Source of the DNA: Kuschelorhynchus macadamiae
Lineage: Eukaryota > Arthropoda > Insecta > Coleoptera > Curculionidae
Length of the DNA: 64,000 nucleotides
NCBI GenBank assembly: GCA_030620095.1
Contig: JAUTXW010000598.1
Location: forward strand, 1,477,001 to 1,541,000
Reading direction: 5' to 3'
Shown here: positions 10,974 through 21,255 of the stretch, in pieces
How positions within the stretch are numbered: position 1 is the first letter of the stretch
How the letters are laid out: each line of letters starts with the position of its first letter
Translations under genes and position numbers: made by a program
Notes under the pieces: model-generated
What the model was told of the DNA's origin: nothing
Databases searched by the model: none
What the model saw: only the letters and a program-made list of their open reading frames with translations

Positions 10974-13826
10974 TTAAAACTGTAAAAAATTAAAATTCAA
11001 GTCAAAATATTCCTCTGCAATATAAAATGATTTCTTTATTAAAAAGCCTTTTACTTTGTTTTTAAATTGTGCCAAAGGAAGTACCCTGACTTCTGTTGGT
11101 AGTTTGTTAAAAAGTTTTACACCTATGAATTCGGGTCTACTCTGACACTTTCCCAGTCTACAGTAAGATGTTACCAGGTGATGTCTGTTCCTGGTTTCAT
11201 AGTTATGTACATCCTCATGAGTCTTATAATCTTCTTCACTGCGTTTTACATTAAGTAAATGTTCTAATATGTATACCGAGGGGAAAGTCAGTATGCCCAG
11301 TTCCGAGAAAGCAGCCCTGCAGTCCTCCCTGTATCCAATCCCAGTCAAAAGTCTCACCGCCCTCCTCTGTAACCCAAATACTCTAGCAGAATGTGTCGAG
11401 CCTCCCCAAGCAATTATTCCGTAGATCATTACACTATGAAATATTGCATAATAAGCAGTTTTTAGCGACTCTTGTGACACACACCCTACCAAATTTCTCA
11501 GCACAAAAACACTTGTTCGGAGTTTGCTACTCACCACCTCCACCTGGGATTCCCACGTAAGTCTGGAGTCAAGATGAATCCCCAGAAATCTGACAGAATT
11601 GGGATGGTGATCCTCAAGATCTCTTAATGAAAACATGATGTTCTGCGTTTTATCAGCGTTCAGCAGCAGACGGTTCGACAAAAACCAGTCCTCCACAACC
11701 ACACGTCCCAGATCCAGCCTATCCGCAGCCTCCCGCTCAGTCCTCCCAGCCACAGACACCGTTGTATCATCCGCAAACAGCACAAACTTAGCATCCGCAC
11801 AGCTATGTGGCAAGTCATTAATGTAAATGAGAAATAGAATGGGTCCGAGCACCGATCCCTGTGGAACACCTATGTCCAAGAGCGATGCCTCGGACAACCT
11901 ACCTTTTACCCGAACAGTTTGGTAACGTTCATCGAGATATGACTGTGTCAATTTAATGCTGTTTTCACTGAACTTGTAAAGTTTCAGTTTCTTTAACAAG
12001 AGATCGTGTGTGACACAGTCAAATGCTTTACTCAGGTCACAAAATAGGGCATCAAAGTACTCTCGGCTCTCAAAAGAGTCCATTATCCCCTCCAAAAGAT
12101 CCAGAACCCCCAGAATGGTGCTCTTACCTCTCCGGAAACCAAACTGTCTATTGCTAAACAGTCCGCGTGTCTCAAATAGTTCTACAATTTGTGCTGCCAT
12201 GATTTTCTCAAATACCTTTGATACAATCGGAAGCAAGGATATAGGTCGGTAATTTGTGACAAGAACTTTGTCTCCTTTTTTAAATACTGGTGTTATTAAG
12301 GCCCGTTTCAAGACTAAAGGAAAGTTACACTCTCGGACACAATGGTTGAAAAGTTTAGTGAGAGGAATATAGATTATATTTTTTATTGATTTTAAAAGTT
12401 CAACTGTCAACCCGAATATGTCAGCACTTTTTTTATTTTTTAATTTAGCGATAGTGTCCCTCATTTGTACAAAAGTGACCTCCTGATAATTAAACTCATC
12501 ATAAGAAGTACTAATATCATTTAGGTATAGCAGGGGATCTTTAGTAGCATGTGGCATATCTTTAATTAAGTTATGGGCAATTCCCACAAAAAAGTCGTTA
12601 AATTCTTGTGGTGGAATATGACAATTGATGTGCTGGTCCCCTTTTTTTGTATTACCCCTTTTTTGATTTATAATTTGCCACATGCACTTCCCTGGGTTAC
12701 TTGAAGAGTTTATAGCTCTGTCATTTGCAAACCTCCTTGCTTCCACAATGGCGGCCCGATAATATTTTTTATATCTTTTATACTCTTCCCAATCATTCAC
12801 CCGATTGTACTGCTTGCATACATCATACAACAGATTCAGATGTTCTCTCATGTCCTTAAGGACATCGTCAAACCAACTTACCCTGCCACCCTGATCTGTA
12901 CGCACATTATACTTCTTCTCAGGAAAACACTGCAGATATGCACCCTCCAGCAAATCCATCAGGACCCGAAACTTCCCCTCAGTATTGATATCCGTGCGAT
13001 CCACAAACTCCCAGGAAGAACCCTCTACAATATTATAAAAATTAAATAAACCTCTTTGGGTTATTGGCCGGAAAATATTTTTTTCAGATGAAACTTCTTT
13101 ATTTCTTTTAGTAAAGCATAGCATTTGACTCAAATGGTCAGAAAGATGATAATTTACAGTTTTTGCTGAAGATAGTTCCATTGCAAAATTTAAAAATATA
13201 TTGTCTAGGCAGGAATCGCCACGTGTTGGCTCAAAAATTGTCTGTTGGAAACCGTAGGTCCCCAACAGGTCAAGAAGAGTGACACAATTTCCCTGACCGG
13301 TGCCAAATAACACATTAAAATCGCCTGCCAGTACAGTATCTTTTCCCGGGCCAATGCTACTTATAACTTCCTCCAGTGTAGAGAGGAAAGTGTCAAAGTC
13401 ACCCCCAGGTGTCCTGTAAATACAAACAACATATACATTCTTAATTAAAGATACACAGAACTCAATACATTTTTCAACATTATAGATATTAAAATTTTCT
13501 ACACATAAAAAATCAATGTTTTTTCTAACTAATATCACAGTCCCTCCACCATGAGATTGTGTTCGCACAGAGCATCCTGCAATTTTATAATTTTGAAGGC
13601 TAAAGGCATTTATCTCATCCGCGGTCAACCAATGTTCCGTTAGGCATACAATATCGGAGGAATCTTCGTCTAATGCCGCTTCAAGCTGATGAATTTTGTT
13701 CCTTACTGAACATATATTACAATGTAACAGTGTGACAGTTTTTGCTACATCTTTTGCCTTAGTTCTTAATGGCCTTACTGTTGATTTCGCCTCCTTTGAG
13801 ACATTAGTGTTTTCAAGTTTAAAAAC
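10974..13826 (-). CDS. Non-LTR retrotransposon ORF2: endonuclease and reverse transcriptase
   Basis: Nicks target DNA and copies element RNA at the nick. The frame is open from just after TGA at 13829-13827 down to the stop at 10974, 950 codons. Residues 40-60 give LLHCNICSVRNKI and CLTEHW, then GDFN near 168 and SDHL further on (apurinic endonuclease fold). RT blocks are FGFRRGKST, CDLSKAFDCVTHDLL, GVPQGSVLGPILFLIYINDL (about 653) and FADD (about 684). A C-terminal region follows, with no RNase H recognised. There is no ATG until after the endonuclease motifs (NFAMEL). The frame is -1 relative to ORF1 and overlaps it by 52 nt, so an ATG start is unlikely; see the slippery site at 13817-13823. 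Confidence 0.92.
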   Translation of the reverse strand, partial: VFKLENTNVSKEAKSTVRPLRTKAKDVAKTVTLLHCNICSVRNKIHQLEAALDEDSSDIVCLTEHWLTADEINAFSLQNYKIAGCSVRTQSHGGGTVILVRKNIDFLCVENFNIYNVEKCIEFCVSLIKNVYVVCIYRTPGGDFDTFLSTLEEVISSIGPGKDTVLAGDFNVLFGTGQGNCVTLLDLLGTYGFQQTIFEPTRGDSCLDNIFLNFAMELSSAKTVNYHLSDHLSQMLCFTKRNKEVSSEKNIFRPITQRGLFNFYNIVEGSSWEFVDRTDINTEGKFRVLMDLLEGAYLQCFPEKKYNVRTDQGGRVSWFDDVLKDMREHLNLLYDVCKQYNRVNDWEEYKRYKKYYRAAIVEARRFANDRAINSSSNPGKCMWQIINQKRGNTKKGDQHINCHIPPQEFNDFFVGIAHNLIKDMPHATKDPLLYLNDISTSYDEFNYQEVTFVQMRDTIAKLKNKKSADIFGLTVELLKSIKNIIYIPLTKLFNHCVRECNFPLVLKRALITPVFKKGDKVLVTNYRPISLLPIVSKVFEKIMAAQIVELFETRGLFSNRQFGFRRGKSTILGVLDLLEGIMDSFESREYFDALFCDLSKAFDCVTHDLLLKKLKLYKFSENSIKLTQSYLDERYQTVRVKGRLSEASLLDIGVPQGSVLGPILFLIYINDLPHSCADAKFVLFADDTTVSVAGRTEREAADRLDLGRVVVEDWFLSNRLLLNADKTQNIMFSLRDLEDHHPNSVRFLGIHLDSRLTWESQVEVVSSKLRTSVFVLRNLVGCVSQESLKTAYYAIFHSVMIYGIIAWGGSTHSARVFGLQRRAVRLLTGIGYREDCRAAFSELGILTFPSVYILEHLLNVKRSEEDYKTHEDVHNYETRNRHHLVTSYCRLGKCQSRPEFIGVKLFNKLPTEVRVLPLAQFKNKVKGFLIKKSFYIAEEYFDLNFNFLQF

Positions 13827-14875
13827 TCACTGACAGAGACACCTTTGGGCCATAAATTTGCATCCAGAACCATATCCTTATTTTCTAAGGGTACACTAAC
13901 TTTAAAAGAGGTGTACCTTTTTTCTTGTTTGGTTTTAAGAATTTCACATGTAGAGTCTGTAATACCATTATTTTTTAGGTAGGTTTTTATCTGAAGAGGC
14001 GTTGTTGAGATGGCAAGCCCTGTCAGAAACAACCAGAAACAGTTTTGATTTGCTGCTTGTAGTTCCATGGCATTTTCGTTTTTCCCTTTAACTGGGGCGG
14101 GTCTTAAGTTCACATCAATTTTTTGCTTCTTTTTTCTGCCCTGGACAATTTTCCATTCACTTTCTCCCACATTTTGGGAAATTGGATCTTGAAGATTTTT
14201 ATTTTCCTGTTTTTCTGATTTGTTTCCATCAGTTTTAGTTTTAACCTCAAAAACGTCATCATCAATTGTCATATTTGACTTTGGTTCTGTCTCTTGTCCC
14301 GCGGCCGTGCTTTCGGACTCCAAAATCTTTTGAGATTTTGAATTTTCCTTAGGTTGGCGATCATGAGATTTTGTGCTGCCCTCTGTTGGTTTTTTAGGAA
14401 CTACTAGTTTCTGTTTTCTAGGAGAAGAGATCGATTTCGGAGAAGGAATCGATTTCGGTGACGTGACCTGAGGGGGTGGGCGTAAGAGGGGGATTTGTTT
14501 ACCTTTTTTTATATTGGATAAATTTCCGTTTGTCGTCAGGATTTCCACCTTTTCTCTAAGTAATTCGTTATTTTCCTCAAGAATTTTGTTTTTTTCCTCA
14601 AGTACTAGGTTTAAACGTTTCAGATAGCCTATTTCCAAGTCTTTTTGGGTTTCTTCATCCACCTCTGTTGGTGTCATGGCTGCTACTTGATGAACACAAA
14701 TTGCCGATTTTTTGGCCGCAGCTTGTTTCAAACACGAAGGATGAAAATTTTCTTCACACTTTATGCACTTTGTAGGCATCTCACATGTTTTTTTACAATG
14801 TAAACAATTTACTTTGCTACTTTTTTCACTTTTCTTGCGCTCGTACTTTTCACACGACAAATCATTCGCCGCCAT
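13775..14875 (-). CDS. Non-LTR retrotransposon ORF1 (zinc finger, coiled coil, RRM-like)
   Basis: 366 residues, beginning MAANDLSCEKYERKK. A Cys/His cluster at about residues 24-48 (CLHCKKTC, CIKCEENFHPSC) looks like a PHD or related treble-clef finger. A heptad-rich helix follows at about 80-110 (RLNLVLEEKNKILEENNELL), a likely trimerising coiled coil. A basic and Pro/Ser-rich middle leads to a C-terminal domain with WKIVQGRKKK and FWLFLTGLAISTTPLQIKTYL, which resembles the RRM-like or pre-C2HC region of CR1/Jockey ORF1 proteins. Such proteins bind element RNA and chaperone it. ORF2 begins in the -1 frame within its last 52 nt. Confidence 0.85.
   Translation of the reverse strand: MAANDLSCEKYERKKSEKSSKVNCLHCKKTCEMPTKCIKCEENFHPSCLKQAAAKKSAICVHQVAAMTPTEVDEETQKDLEIGYLKRLNLVLEEKNKILEENNELLREKVEILTTNGNLSNIKKGKQIPLLRPPPQVTSPKSIPSPKSISSPRKQKLVVPKKPTEGSTKSHDRQPKENSKSQKILESESTAAGQETEPKSNMTIDDDVFEVKTKTDGNKSEKQENKNLQDPISQNVGESEWKIVQGRKKKQKIDVNLRPAPVKGKNENAMELQAANQNCFWLFLTGLAISTTPLQIKTYLKNNGITDSTCEILKTKQEKRYTSFKVSVPLENKDMVLDANLWPKGVSVSEFLNLKTLMSQRRRNQQ
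13817..13823 (-). promoter_or_regulatory. Candidate -1 ribosomal frameshift site (TTTAAAC)
   Basis: On the minus strand the heptamer TTTAAAC falls in ORF1 phase as xxT TTA AAC, the classical -1 slippery arrangement. A -1 slip continues as CTT GAA AAC in exactly the ORF2 frame, which opens three bases upstream of the heptamer, after TGA at 13829-13827. ORF1 stops at 13775. A downstream pseudoknot was not identified by eye. Function is inferred. Confidence 0.5.
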
Positions 14876-14886
14876 ATTGATAACTT

Positions 14887-16600
14887 GTATAACATGTCCT
14901 ATGTCTAAATCTGATAGTTTTTCTAATGTCCGTCATTTTGTAAAAAATTATGAATTGCAGTGCCTTTTTTCAAACGACGTGGGCCGTTGGCTTTTTGATA
15001 TAGGATTATGATTTTTGGCAGGAACATTAACAAAAGTATCGGTTGACTTTCAACGTGAACAAAATTTGTCGGCGTTGTACCGGGGGTCCTAGATAAGTAG
15101 GAGAAATTAAAAAAATTAAAAACATCATAACTTCATTTTTTTAAATGGAATGTATAGTATTTTAATATTTTAGACTATTCGTGACCCAAAACCCTATCTT
15201 TCGTTATAAATATGTCCTATACCTATTTGTCATAGTTTCCGAGATTTTGACATTTTTGTATTTATTATTTGGTTTTCAATGGCAATCGCCTTAGAATTTG
15301 CTTTATTATCGAATTTTCTAATTATGATACACTAGAAGTGACGCAAAATTAAAAATTCAGATTATAATATTGTGCTAAGAATCGCGACCTAAAGACTTAG
15401 AACAGATATTTTACCAATTATTCTTAAATATTTACTATTTTGACTATTATAAAAGCGTAGGTAGTGTCAACATTTAGTTAGAACTTAATGTACGAAGATG
15501 CCTTAGACAATCCTAAAGTAAAAACAAATGAAAACGGGGAAAATGTTGTCATGGCGAAATGTCAAACTCTTGTATTTGTGTAGTAACGGTGTTCAAATTG
15601 ATTCAAAATGAATTTTTCTTAGAGAAGAATTGATTAACATGATTTATGTTTTGGGCGCAAGTGATCAAAATTGTTTTTTAGCAAGTAGAGTTTATGCGCA
15701 ACGGTTTAGCAATGCCGAACGTCATCCTCATGAGGTATCATTTGTCAGACTCAAAGAACGATTTGAAAGAACTGGATGTGTCGATTACGAACAAAAATTG
15801 GAAAGGCACAAATGAAGAAACTGAATATCTTGTTATGCAAACTTTAATTGAAAATCCTCATATTTCATGTAGGCAGTTAGAAAAGGAGAGAGGTGTTGCT
15901 AAATCTACGGCAAATAGACTAATTAGAAAACATAAATTTCCCCCATACCATATTCAACTGGTACAAGAGCTGGATCAAGACGATTTCCATCGAAGACTTG
16001 AATTTTGTACTTGGGCATTAGCAAAAAATAGAGAAGAACATGATTTTTTCAATAACATTTTATTTATTGACGATGCGACATTTCATAAAAATGGATACGT
16101 CAACTGACATAATTTCCACTATTATAGTTCTGAAAACCCCAGATTCGTTATCCCCTTGGATCACCAGCATAGATGGTCTCTTAATGTATGGGCTGGTATA
16201 ATCGGTAACCGTATCATTGGACCTTATTTTTTCGAAAATAGAGTTAATGGAGACACTTTCCTAAATTTACTGCAAAACAGTTTGCAGGAGTGGATTGACG
16301 AATTACCTTTGAATCTAGTGAGGCGGATGTGGTTCCAACTAGATGGCGCTCCGGCATATTTTAGCAGGCAGGTGAAGGAATTTTTAGACGCGAATTATGA
16401 AAATAAATGGATTGGTAGGGGAGGTCAAGTATCATGGCCGGCAAGATCTCCGGACCTCACAAAACTAGATTTTTTCTTGTGGGGTTTTGTTAAAGAGCAA
16501 GTTTACCAAACGCCACCCACTACCATAGAGAATATGAAAATGAGAATTAGAAATGCATGTACAAATATCAATGCCGCGATGCTGAACAGAGTATAACATT
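14887..16600 (+). pseudogene. DD41D mariner-like element copy 1: transposase, nearly complete
   Basis: The non-coding lead (14887-15600) matches copy 2 at 46571-46930. The coding part starts near 15609 with LREELINMIYVLGASDQN and ASRVYAQRFSNAERHP (HTH), shifts frame near 15800, and continues EETEYLVMQTLIENPHISC and KHKFPPYHIQLVQELDQDDF. Catalytic triad: first Asp in FIDDATF, second in QLDGAPAYF, third in RSPDLTKLDFF. I count 41 residues between the second and third Asp, hence the DD41D class (rosa-like mariners). A TGA at 16106 replaces the Arg codon seen in copy 2. The C-terminus is cut at 16600 by an insertion and resumes at 18892. Confidence 0.88.
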
Positions 16601-18891
16601 TTCAAATTTATGTATAATTATTTAGTTTATAGTAACAGTGAGGCAATTACTAAATTTGGCTAGTTATATAGTTACTGATTTTTACACAGTGTTCTAACAC
16701 CATCCTGTCGTATAACTCTACGAGTTGGATTTTTCCAAATTTACATATCATACACTTTATAAAAGAAAGTTAATAAAATCTTTATTAATAGGGTGTTACT
16801 ATTGAAAGTGACATAGTTTGAATCTATAATCAGTTTTAGTTCATAAGATACCGGCCTTCTTTATTAATGAAAATAACAATTTTTTCATTTACAATAAAAT
16901 ATTCTGTTTTTTTGGTTTCTTCTTTCAGTCCATTTCACTCACATGAATTATGATAAACATATTTACTCTCTTCTTTCTTGTAAATATCAATTTAAGACTT
17001 TGAGAACACTCGAACTATTAGAAAGTTTCAGTTGACATAACTTTTTGTTTTCATCTCTCCAAGCTGCCTTTCTTTATGTTTGCTTGGTATGGAATGTTAA
17101 ACAGACATTTTGCTTATGGTTTTTCATTATTTTAAGCCCATTAGTAATCTGAAACAAAATTGAACATTATAACTTTGCAGTTAAATATAACCTTTAAAAT
17201 ATCAAGACTTTTATGTAAATTACATTTTACATACCTCAATATGTTTTATTCATAATTCATTGGATTACATTTTGTAAAGTATTTTCAACTTCTCTAAATT
17301 AAGACAAAAGAAATTTGTTTTTGCTTTGTTTATAAATATTCGGAATTTGCCTGCCTTTCTCTTCTGTCACTATGGTTTCATTAGTTTCTTATTTTTCGGC
17401 ATCCAGCCAGCTTTGACAGTGTCTGATTTTTCATTTAAGTCATAATTTTGGTTCTGCTCAGGAGCAATTCGCCAGCTGTATTCGGGGACACCGAATGTTA
17501 TCGGGTTCTTACTCCCTTCTACTAGTGGCGCCAGCAGTGAACTCCACTGTAAATATTATTTTATTTTATGGCATTAGGTTGGCATAAGTCTGAAGTGAGG
17601 AAGAATGATGGAGGGGAATGTCAAACTTCTTTGAATTTTCTGGAACTGATTTTCTCGTCCCTTTCTATTGGCTCTCCTTAGAGGTGCAACATGTGTCCGG
17701 CTTTATAAAAGTGCCTTAATGGACCAATTTTTTAAGTACTGAGAGTATGCCATAAATAATTATTTTAAAGTGCAGTGCTGTTGATAGTCTAAGGCCTATT
17801 TATGGACATCATCTGGCCATAAATTTTGGTCCCATTTTGTTTGGTTCCACATTTGATCAACCACGTGGTAAGTCGATTTTCAAATTAGTTTCCTACTGTG
17901 AGCTAATTCGCAATTATCTTTTATAAACAGAATGGCGTCCTGAATTTTGTTTTTGGCTGTCGATCCTCGAAAAGCCTTTCTAGATGTCTGGAAATTCCCT
18001 TTATTGGTGACCGTTGACGTCGAAGGAGCCCTCTAGATGACTAGAGGTAAGGCAATGTCTTTGAATAGTTGTGTTGTAAATAACTTGTTTTTGCACATTC
18101 CATGTCGATTTTATTTTAAGACAAACAATTGTTTGTAGGGTTTCAGGTTAATAATTCAAGTTTATGGTGTAATTTTTGGGGTACATAAACCAAGAGTTCT
18201 ACAATGGTTTTGGAGTTCCTTCCTGTAAGAGTACAAGGAATTAATTCTTAATTTTTATATTTATGAATTTTATATAAGGTAGCAGAAAGGAAGTAAGTAA
18301 CCTATTTTTTGTAAAACAGCCTTGGCGAAACACTTTATATTTTTATAACTTTTTTCCTTGCGGCAGTGTAAGAGAAAATTCATGAATTTTTGATTCCCTG
18401 TGCGCTATTTAATTTAATTTTCATATGTTCATATTTGCGACATGACATTTCGCCAGATGTTCATAGGTTGATGATATAATGGTAATAACGTTCTATCACA
18501 TTTCATAAATTTGATATATTTTATATATTTTACATTTTCTTGATTTATTTTTTTTATATCTTCATGTTAATTGAATTTTTGAATGTAAGCTTCACATGTC
18601 AAACATTATTTTATAAAACAACTTTTTTTAAAAAAAAACAAAAGATCAAGGTGATCATTAAAATTTGACAGTCTGCACTTTATATAGTGTTTTATTGAAA
18701 AGCCCTCCAAATCTTTATTTTGTCTGCATTTAAATATCAATATAGATTTCTTCCTAATTGAGTCACAGTCAATTAGGTGGCGCCCATTTTAATTTCGAAA
18801 GGTGTACCCGAGAACCTGCAACCTACAGCTCTCCGAAAAGATGACTGGCTGCCGTTCGCACGTATTGGTAAGTTCATAGAGACTTTACGCC
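16601..18891. mobile_element. 2.29-kb insertion of unknown class with 8-bp flanking repeat
   Basis: It interrupts the last codons of DD41D copy 1. ATAACATT is present on both sides (16593-16600 and 18892-18899), and the transposase tail resumes directly after it, as judged against 47750-47830. I see no ORF, no clear terminal inverted repeat (starts TTCAAATTTATG, ends TTTACGCC) and no A-rich tail. GC-richer islands lie near 17440-17560, 17660-17700 and 17990-18050. An 8-bp duplication fits hAT or P-type elements, but the ends do not, so the class stays open. Confidence 0.6.
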
Positions 18892-19065
18892 ATAACATTC
18901 CTTTGTGAATTAGCTACAAGTGTGTGTTGAAAGAAATGGTGGTCATATTGAACATTTAACAAGTGATTGTAGGACTTCTTTTTCTGTTGTGTCTCTTTAA
19001 TTAAAATATTAATTTGCCTTTTTACATAAAGAAAAATAGTAGACTTCACATTTTTTACTGAGAAT
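18892..19065 (+). pseudogene. DD41D copy 1, transposase C-terminus and 3' flank
   Basis: After the ATAACATT repeat the frame gives SFVN*LQVCVERNGGHIEHL, the same tail as copy 2 (47760-47832, VNRLQVCVERNGGHIEHL), followed by a closely matching non-coding stretch (ATTGTAGGACTTC and so on) that stops near 19065. The right terminal repeat of copy 1 is missing. Confidence 0.82.
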
Positions 19066-19069
19066 GGAA

Positions 19070-19680
19070 TACTGAAATATTGAAATTATTCTTGACAACA
19101 AACTTACAATGCTTTTACATACGTCAATAAAAGCATAAATCTTAGATACTAATACACAAAATGTGGATTGTAAAATTAAAATAAAAAAAAATTAAAAATC
19201 AGAATAAACATTGAGTACAATAATAATCATCACTTTGGTAGCAGGAAAATGTTAATTCTAAATATTAATATAATAAATTATTTAATATGGGTTAAGCATG
19301 CCAGGATAAACATAGATGGCAAGGTTAGTATGCCCAACTGTACGAATGATTCTCTAACATCTACCCTGAAAGTCAAACCCTGAACAACTCAAACAGCCCT
19401 CCTCTGGAGTCTGAAGATCCTCTCTGCTTGTGCACTATGACCCCAAGCAAGAATGGCATAATTGCAGTGTATCTGCAATAATGCATGATAAGCCATAATT
19501 AAGATCTTTTCAACAGTCTTTTTTAAGTTTTTTAACAGAAAAATTGTTCCGAGATATTTTTGTAGCCAATTGTTCTGTATGGATGTCAAAGATAAGAGTA
19601 CTATCGACGTATACACCGAGAAGCCTCACAGAATCAGGAATCTTTGAAGTTCGTTTTCAGCACCAGTTTTTAATAAATGT
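19070..19680 (-). mobile_element. RT C-terminal fragment of a non-LTR retrotransposon
   Basis: The minus-strand piece 19616-19389 contains MAYHALLQIHCNYAILAWGHSAQAERIFRLQRRAV, close to the AYYAIFHSVMIYGIIAWGG..SARVFGLQRRAV part of ORF2 at 10974-13826. The rest is 3' UTR-like and AT-rich. Confidence 0.75.
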
Positions 19681-19724
19681 ATAACTTGGGGTAATTAATG
19701 ATCATTAACAGGCGAATCTTACTT

Positions 19725-20495
19725 TAATTTCCTACAGGAAGAGTTAAATGTTCTTGAAGAAATTCCTTTACAGCTGAGACAGCACTTATGGTTTATGCAT
19801 GATGGTGTACCAGTTCATTTTAACATTAATGTGCGTAATCACTGATACAGTATATCCAAATATTTGGATAGGAAGAGGAGGTACGGAAAATTGGCCTGCT
19901 CGATCGCCGGATTTAAATCCTCTAGATTTTTGCGTTTGGGGTTTTAAGTCATTAGTTAATTTCACTCCCGTCGAAAATGTTGATGGCCTGAGGAATCGAA
20001 TTATTGTATTAGTATTAATATTATTGTATTAGATAGTTCTTGACAATATATTAAAGAAAACAAAAATACGCGTTAAGATGTTTTATTTTTTTTTGCCTTA
20101 AAACCGCGCCCAATACGAGAAAAAGGCAAGAGAGATTGTTTTGTCACAAATTGAAAAATGATTTTTAATTTGAAATATCTCAGTGGAATACCATGTTTTT
20201 CTTTAAAAAAATTGAGATATGTATGTGCGTCAATGATGATTATAAAATTCTTATTTGCATGTCAAAAATTGGGCCATAACTACTTCTTAAAACCCACCAA
20301 AGTTCATTGGCATATCCCGACCCGTTTTAGAGCAATAAATAAATTATCCGATTTTAACAAAAACTTTAACACCCCGTATCTCGGAAAACGAATCATTTGC
20401 GGACATATGTTTATATAGCAAACTGTCTTTGCTTTTTCACGCAGAATGACCCCCTGAAGTTTGTCGCACTTATTTACTAACACCCTGTATATTAT
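19725..20495 (+). pseudogene. DD41D-type transposase C-terminal fragment with 3' terminus
   Basis: Frames between 19735 and 20040 read LRQHLWFMHDGVPVHF, then (shifted) WIGRGGTENWPARSPDLNPLDFCVWGF, the second and third catalytic regions of the mariner family. No upstream transposase sequence is present. A terminus reading AACACCCTGTATATT lies at about 20477-20493. Confidence 0.72.
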
Positions 20496-21098
20496 AGTTA
20501 CATTTCAGAATCTTCAAAAGCAAATGAAAAGAATTCAGACAATGAATAAAATGGATTATCAGCAAGTTTGTTTTTTAATGATTTCACCCTGTATCATCTG
20601 AACAATGACTTCAGCTTTTAAAGGTGCTTTCGTATTCAAAGGTTATAAATTTCTATTATGTTAGGATGAGTTATTGCCTGTTATTAATAAATCTATGATT
20701 AAATTGGATTTTTCTGTTCTCAATGTGCTTTAAAAATAATTCATAATACAAAATAATAATGGTTAAAATTAAAAAAAAAAACACCCTGTATAAAAGAGGA
20801 AAACATATTTTGTTTAAAAAATTGGGATTAGCAACCATTTTACCCTTCCAAATTGTCTTTGTGATGGTAAATAAAAGTGTTGTCTGTTGCATTTTTTGCA
20901 GTAAATGAGGTCATAAAGCTAAAAAAAATATCACCCTGTAGATTGTTCCAAATTTTACTGCTACTGACATATTATAAGAATTAATGTCTTCCAGTATTTG
21001 GTTAATTTTTTTTTTGATGTAGAATATAAATTTAATTACTGCTATCGTTGTGGAGGGGCATATTTTACGGTTTATTTACCTTATTTTTTTGCTTTCAG
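20496..21098. other. End of GCLC intron with solitary CACCCTGTA termini
   Basis: Besides the acceptor TTTGCTTTCAG at 21088-21098, the stretch holds three isolated mariner-type ends (TCACCCTGTA near 20584 and 20931, ACACCCTGTA near 20782), about 150-200 bp apart, suggesting decayed short MITEs. No coding signal. Confidence 0.5.
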
Positions 21099-21255
21099 AC
21101 ACGATTCCGTGGTATCAGAAATAATAAACTACGACCTCTTGAAGACCTTGAAGGATATACAGGAAGGGAACAAATCTTGCCCGGAGTTGCTGGGATACAG
21201 TACAATGTCGAAGACAAAAGAGAACATACCTCATGCCTTAAAAAACGATTATTGA
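21099..21255 (+). CDS. GCLC: Glutamate-cysteine ligase catalytic subunit, last coding exon
   Basis: Acceptor GCTTTCAG. The first base completes the Lys codon split from exon 10029-10210 (AA|A), giving YKHDSVVSEIINYDLL, and the exon ends ...NIPHALKNDY and TGA. The block KSCPELLG matches the conserved (E)CPELLG near the C-terminus of GCLC, and HDSV matches the conserved QDSV. Lengths 189+182+157 nt give 176 codons with the stop, in frame throughout. The last dozen residues are not conserved. The 3' UTR runs into the convergent PEX2 gene. Confidence 0.94.

Larger units (their letters stand above)
10802..14886 (-). mobile_element. Nearly full-length two-ORF non-LTR retrotransposon
   Basis: It lies inside DD41D copy 1. 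Minus-strand order: ORF1 (14875-13775), ORF2 (13826-10974), 3' UTR, and a tail of TTTGA-type repeats (+ strand CAAAT repeats at 10805-10826). The 5' end begins only about 10 nt before the ORF1 ATG, so the copy is either very slightly 5'-truncated or has a tiny leader. Both ORFs are free of internal stops, which makes it the youngest and best-preserved retroelement here. No clear target-site duplication was seen. Confidence 0.9.

Noticed and set aside
13775..13817. A pseudoknot downstream of the slippery site
   Set aside because: Only a 5-bp TAATG/CATTA pairing was visible by eye; too weak to claim.
16601..18891. LTR retrotransposon interpretation based on TGGCGCC and GGTGACC words
   Set aside because: No direct long terminal repeats, no gag/pol residues, and the flanking duplication is 8 bp rather than 4-6.
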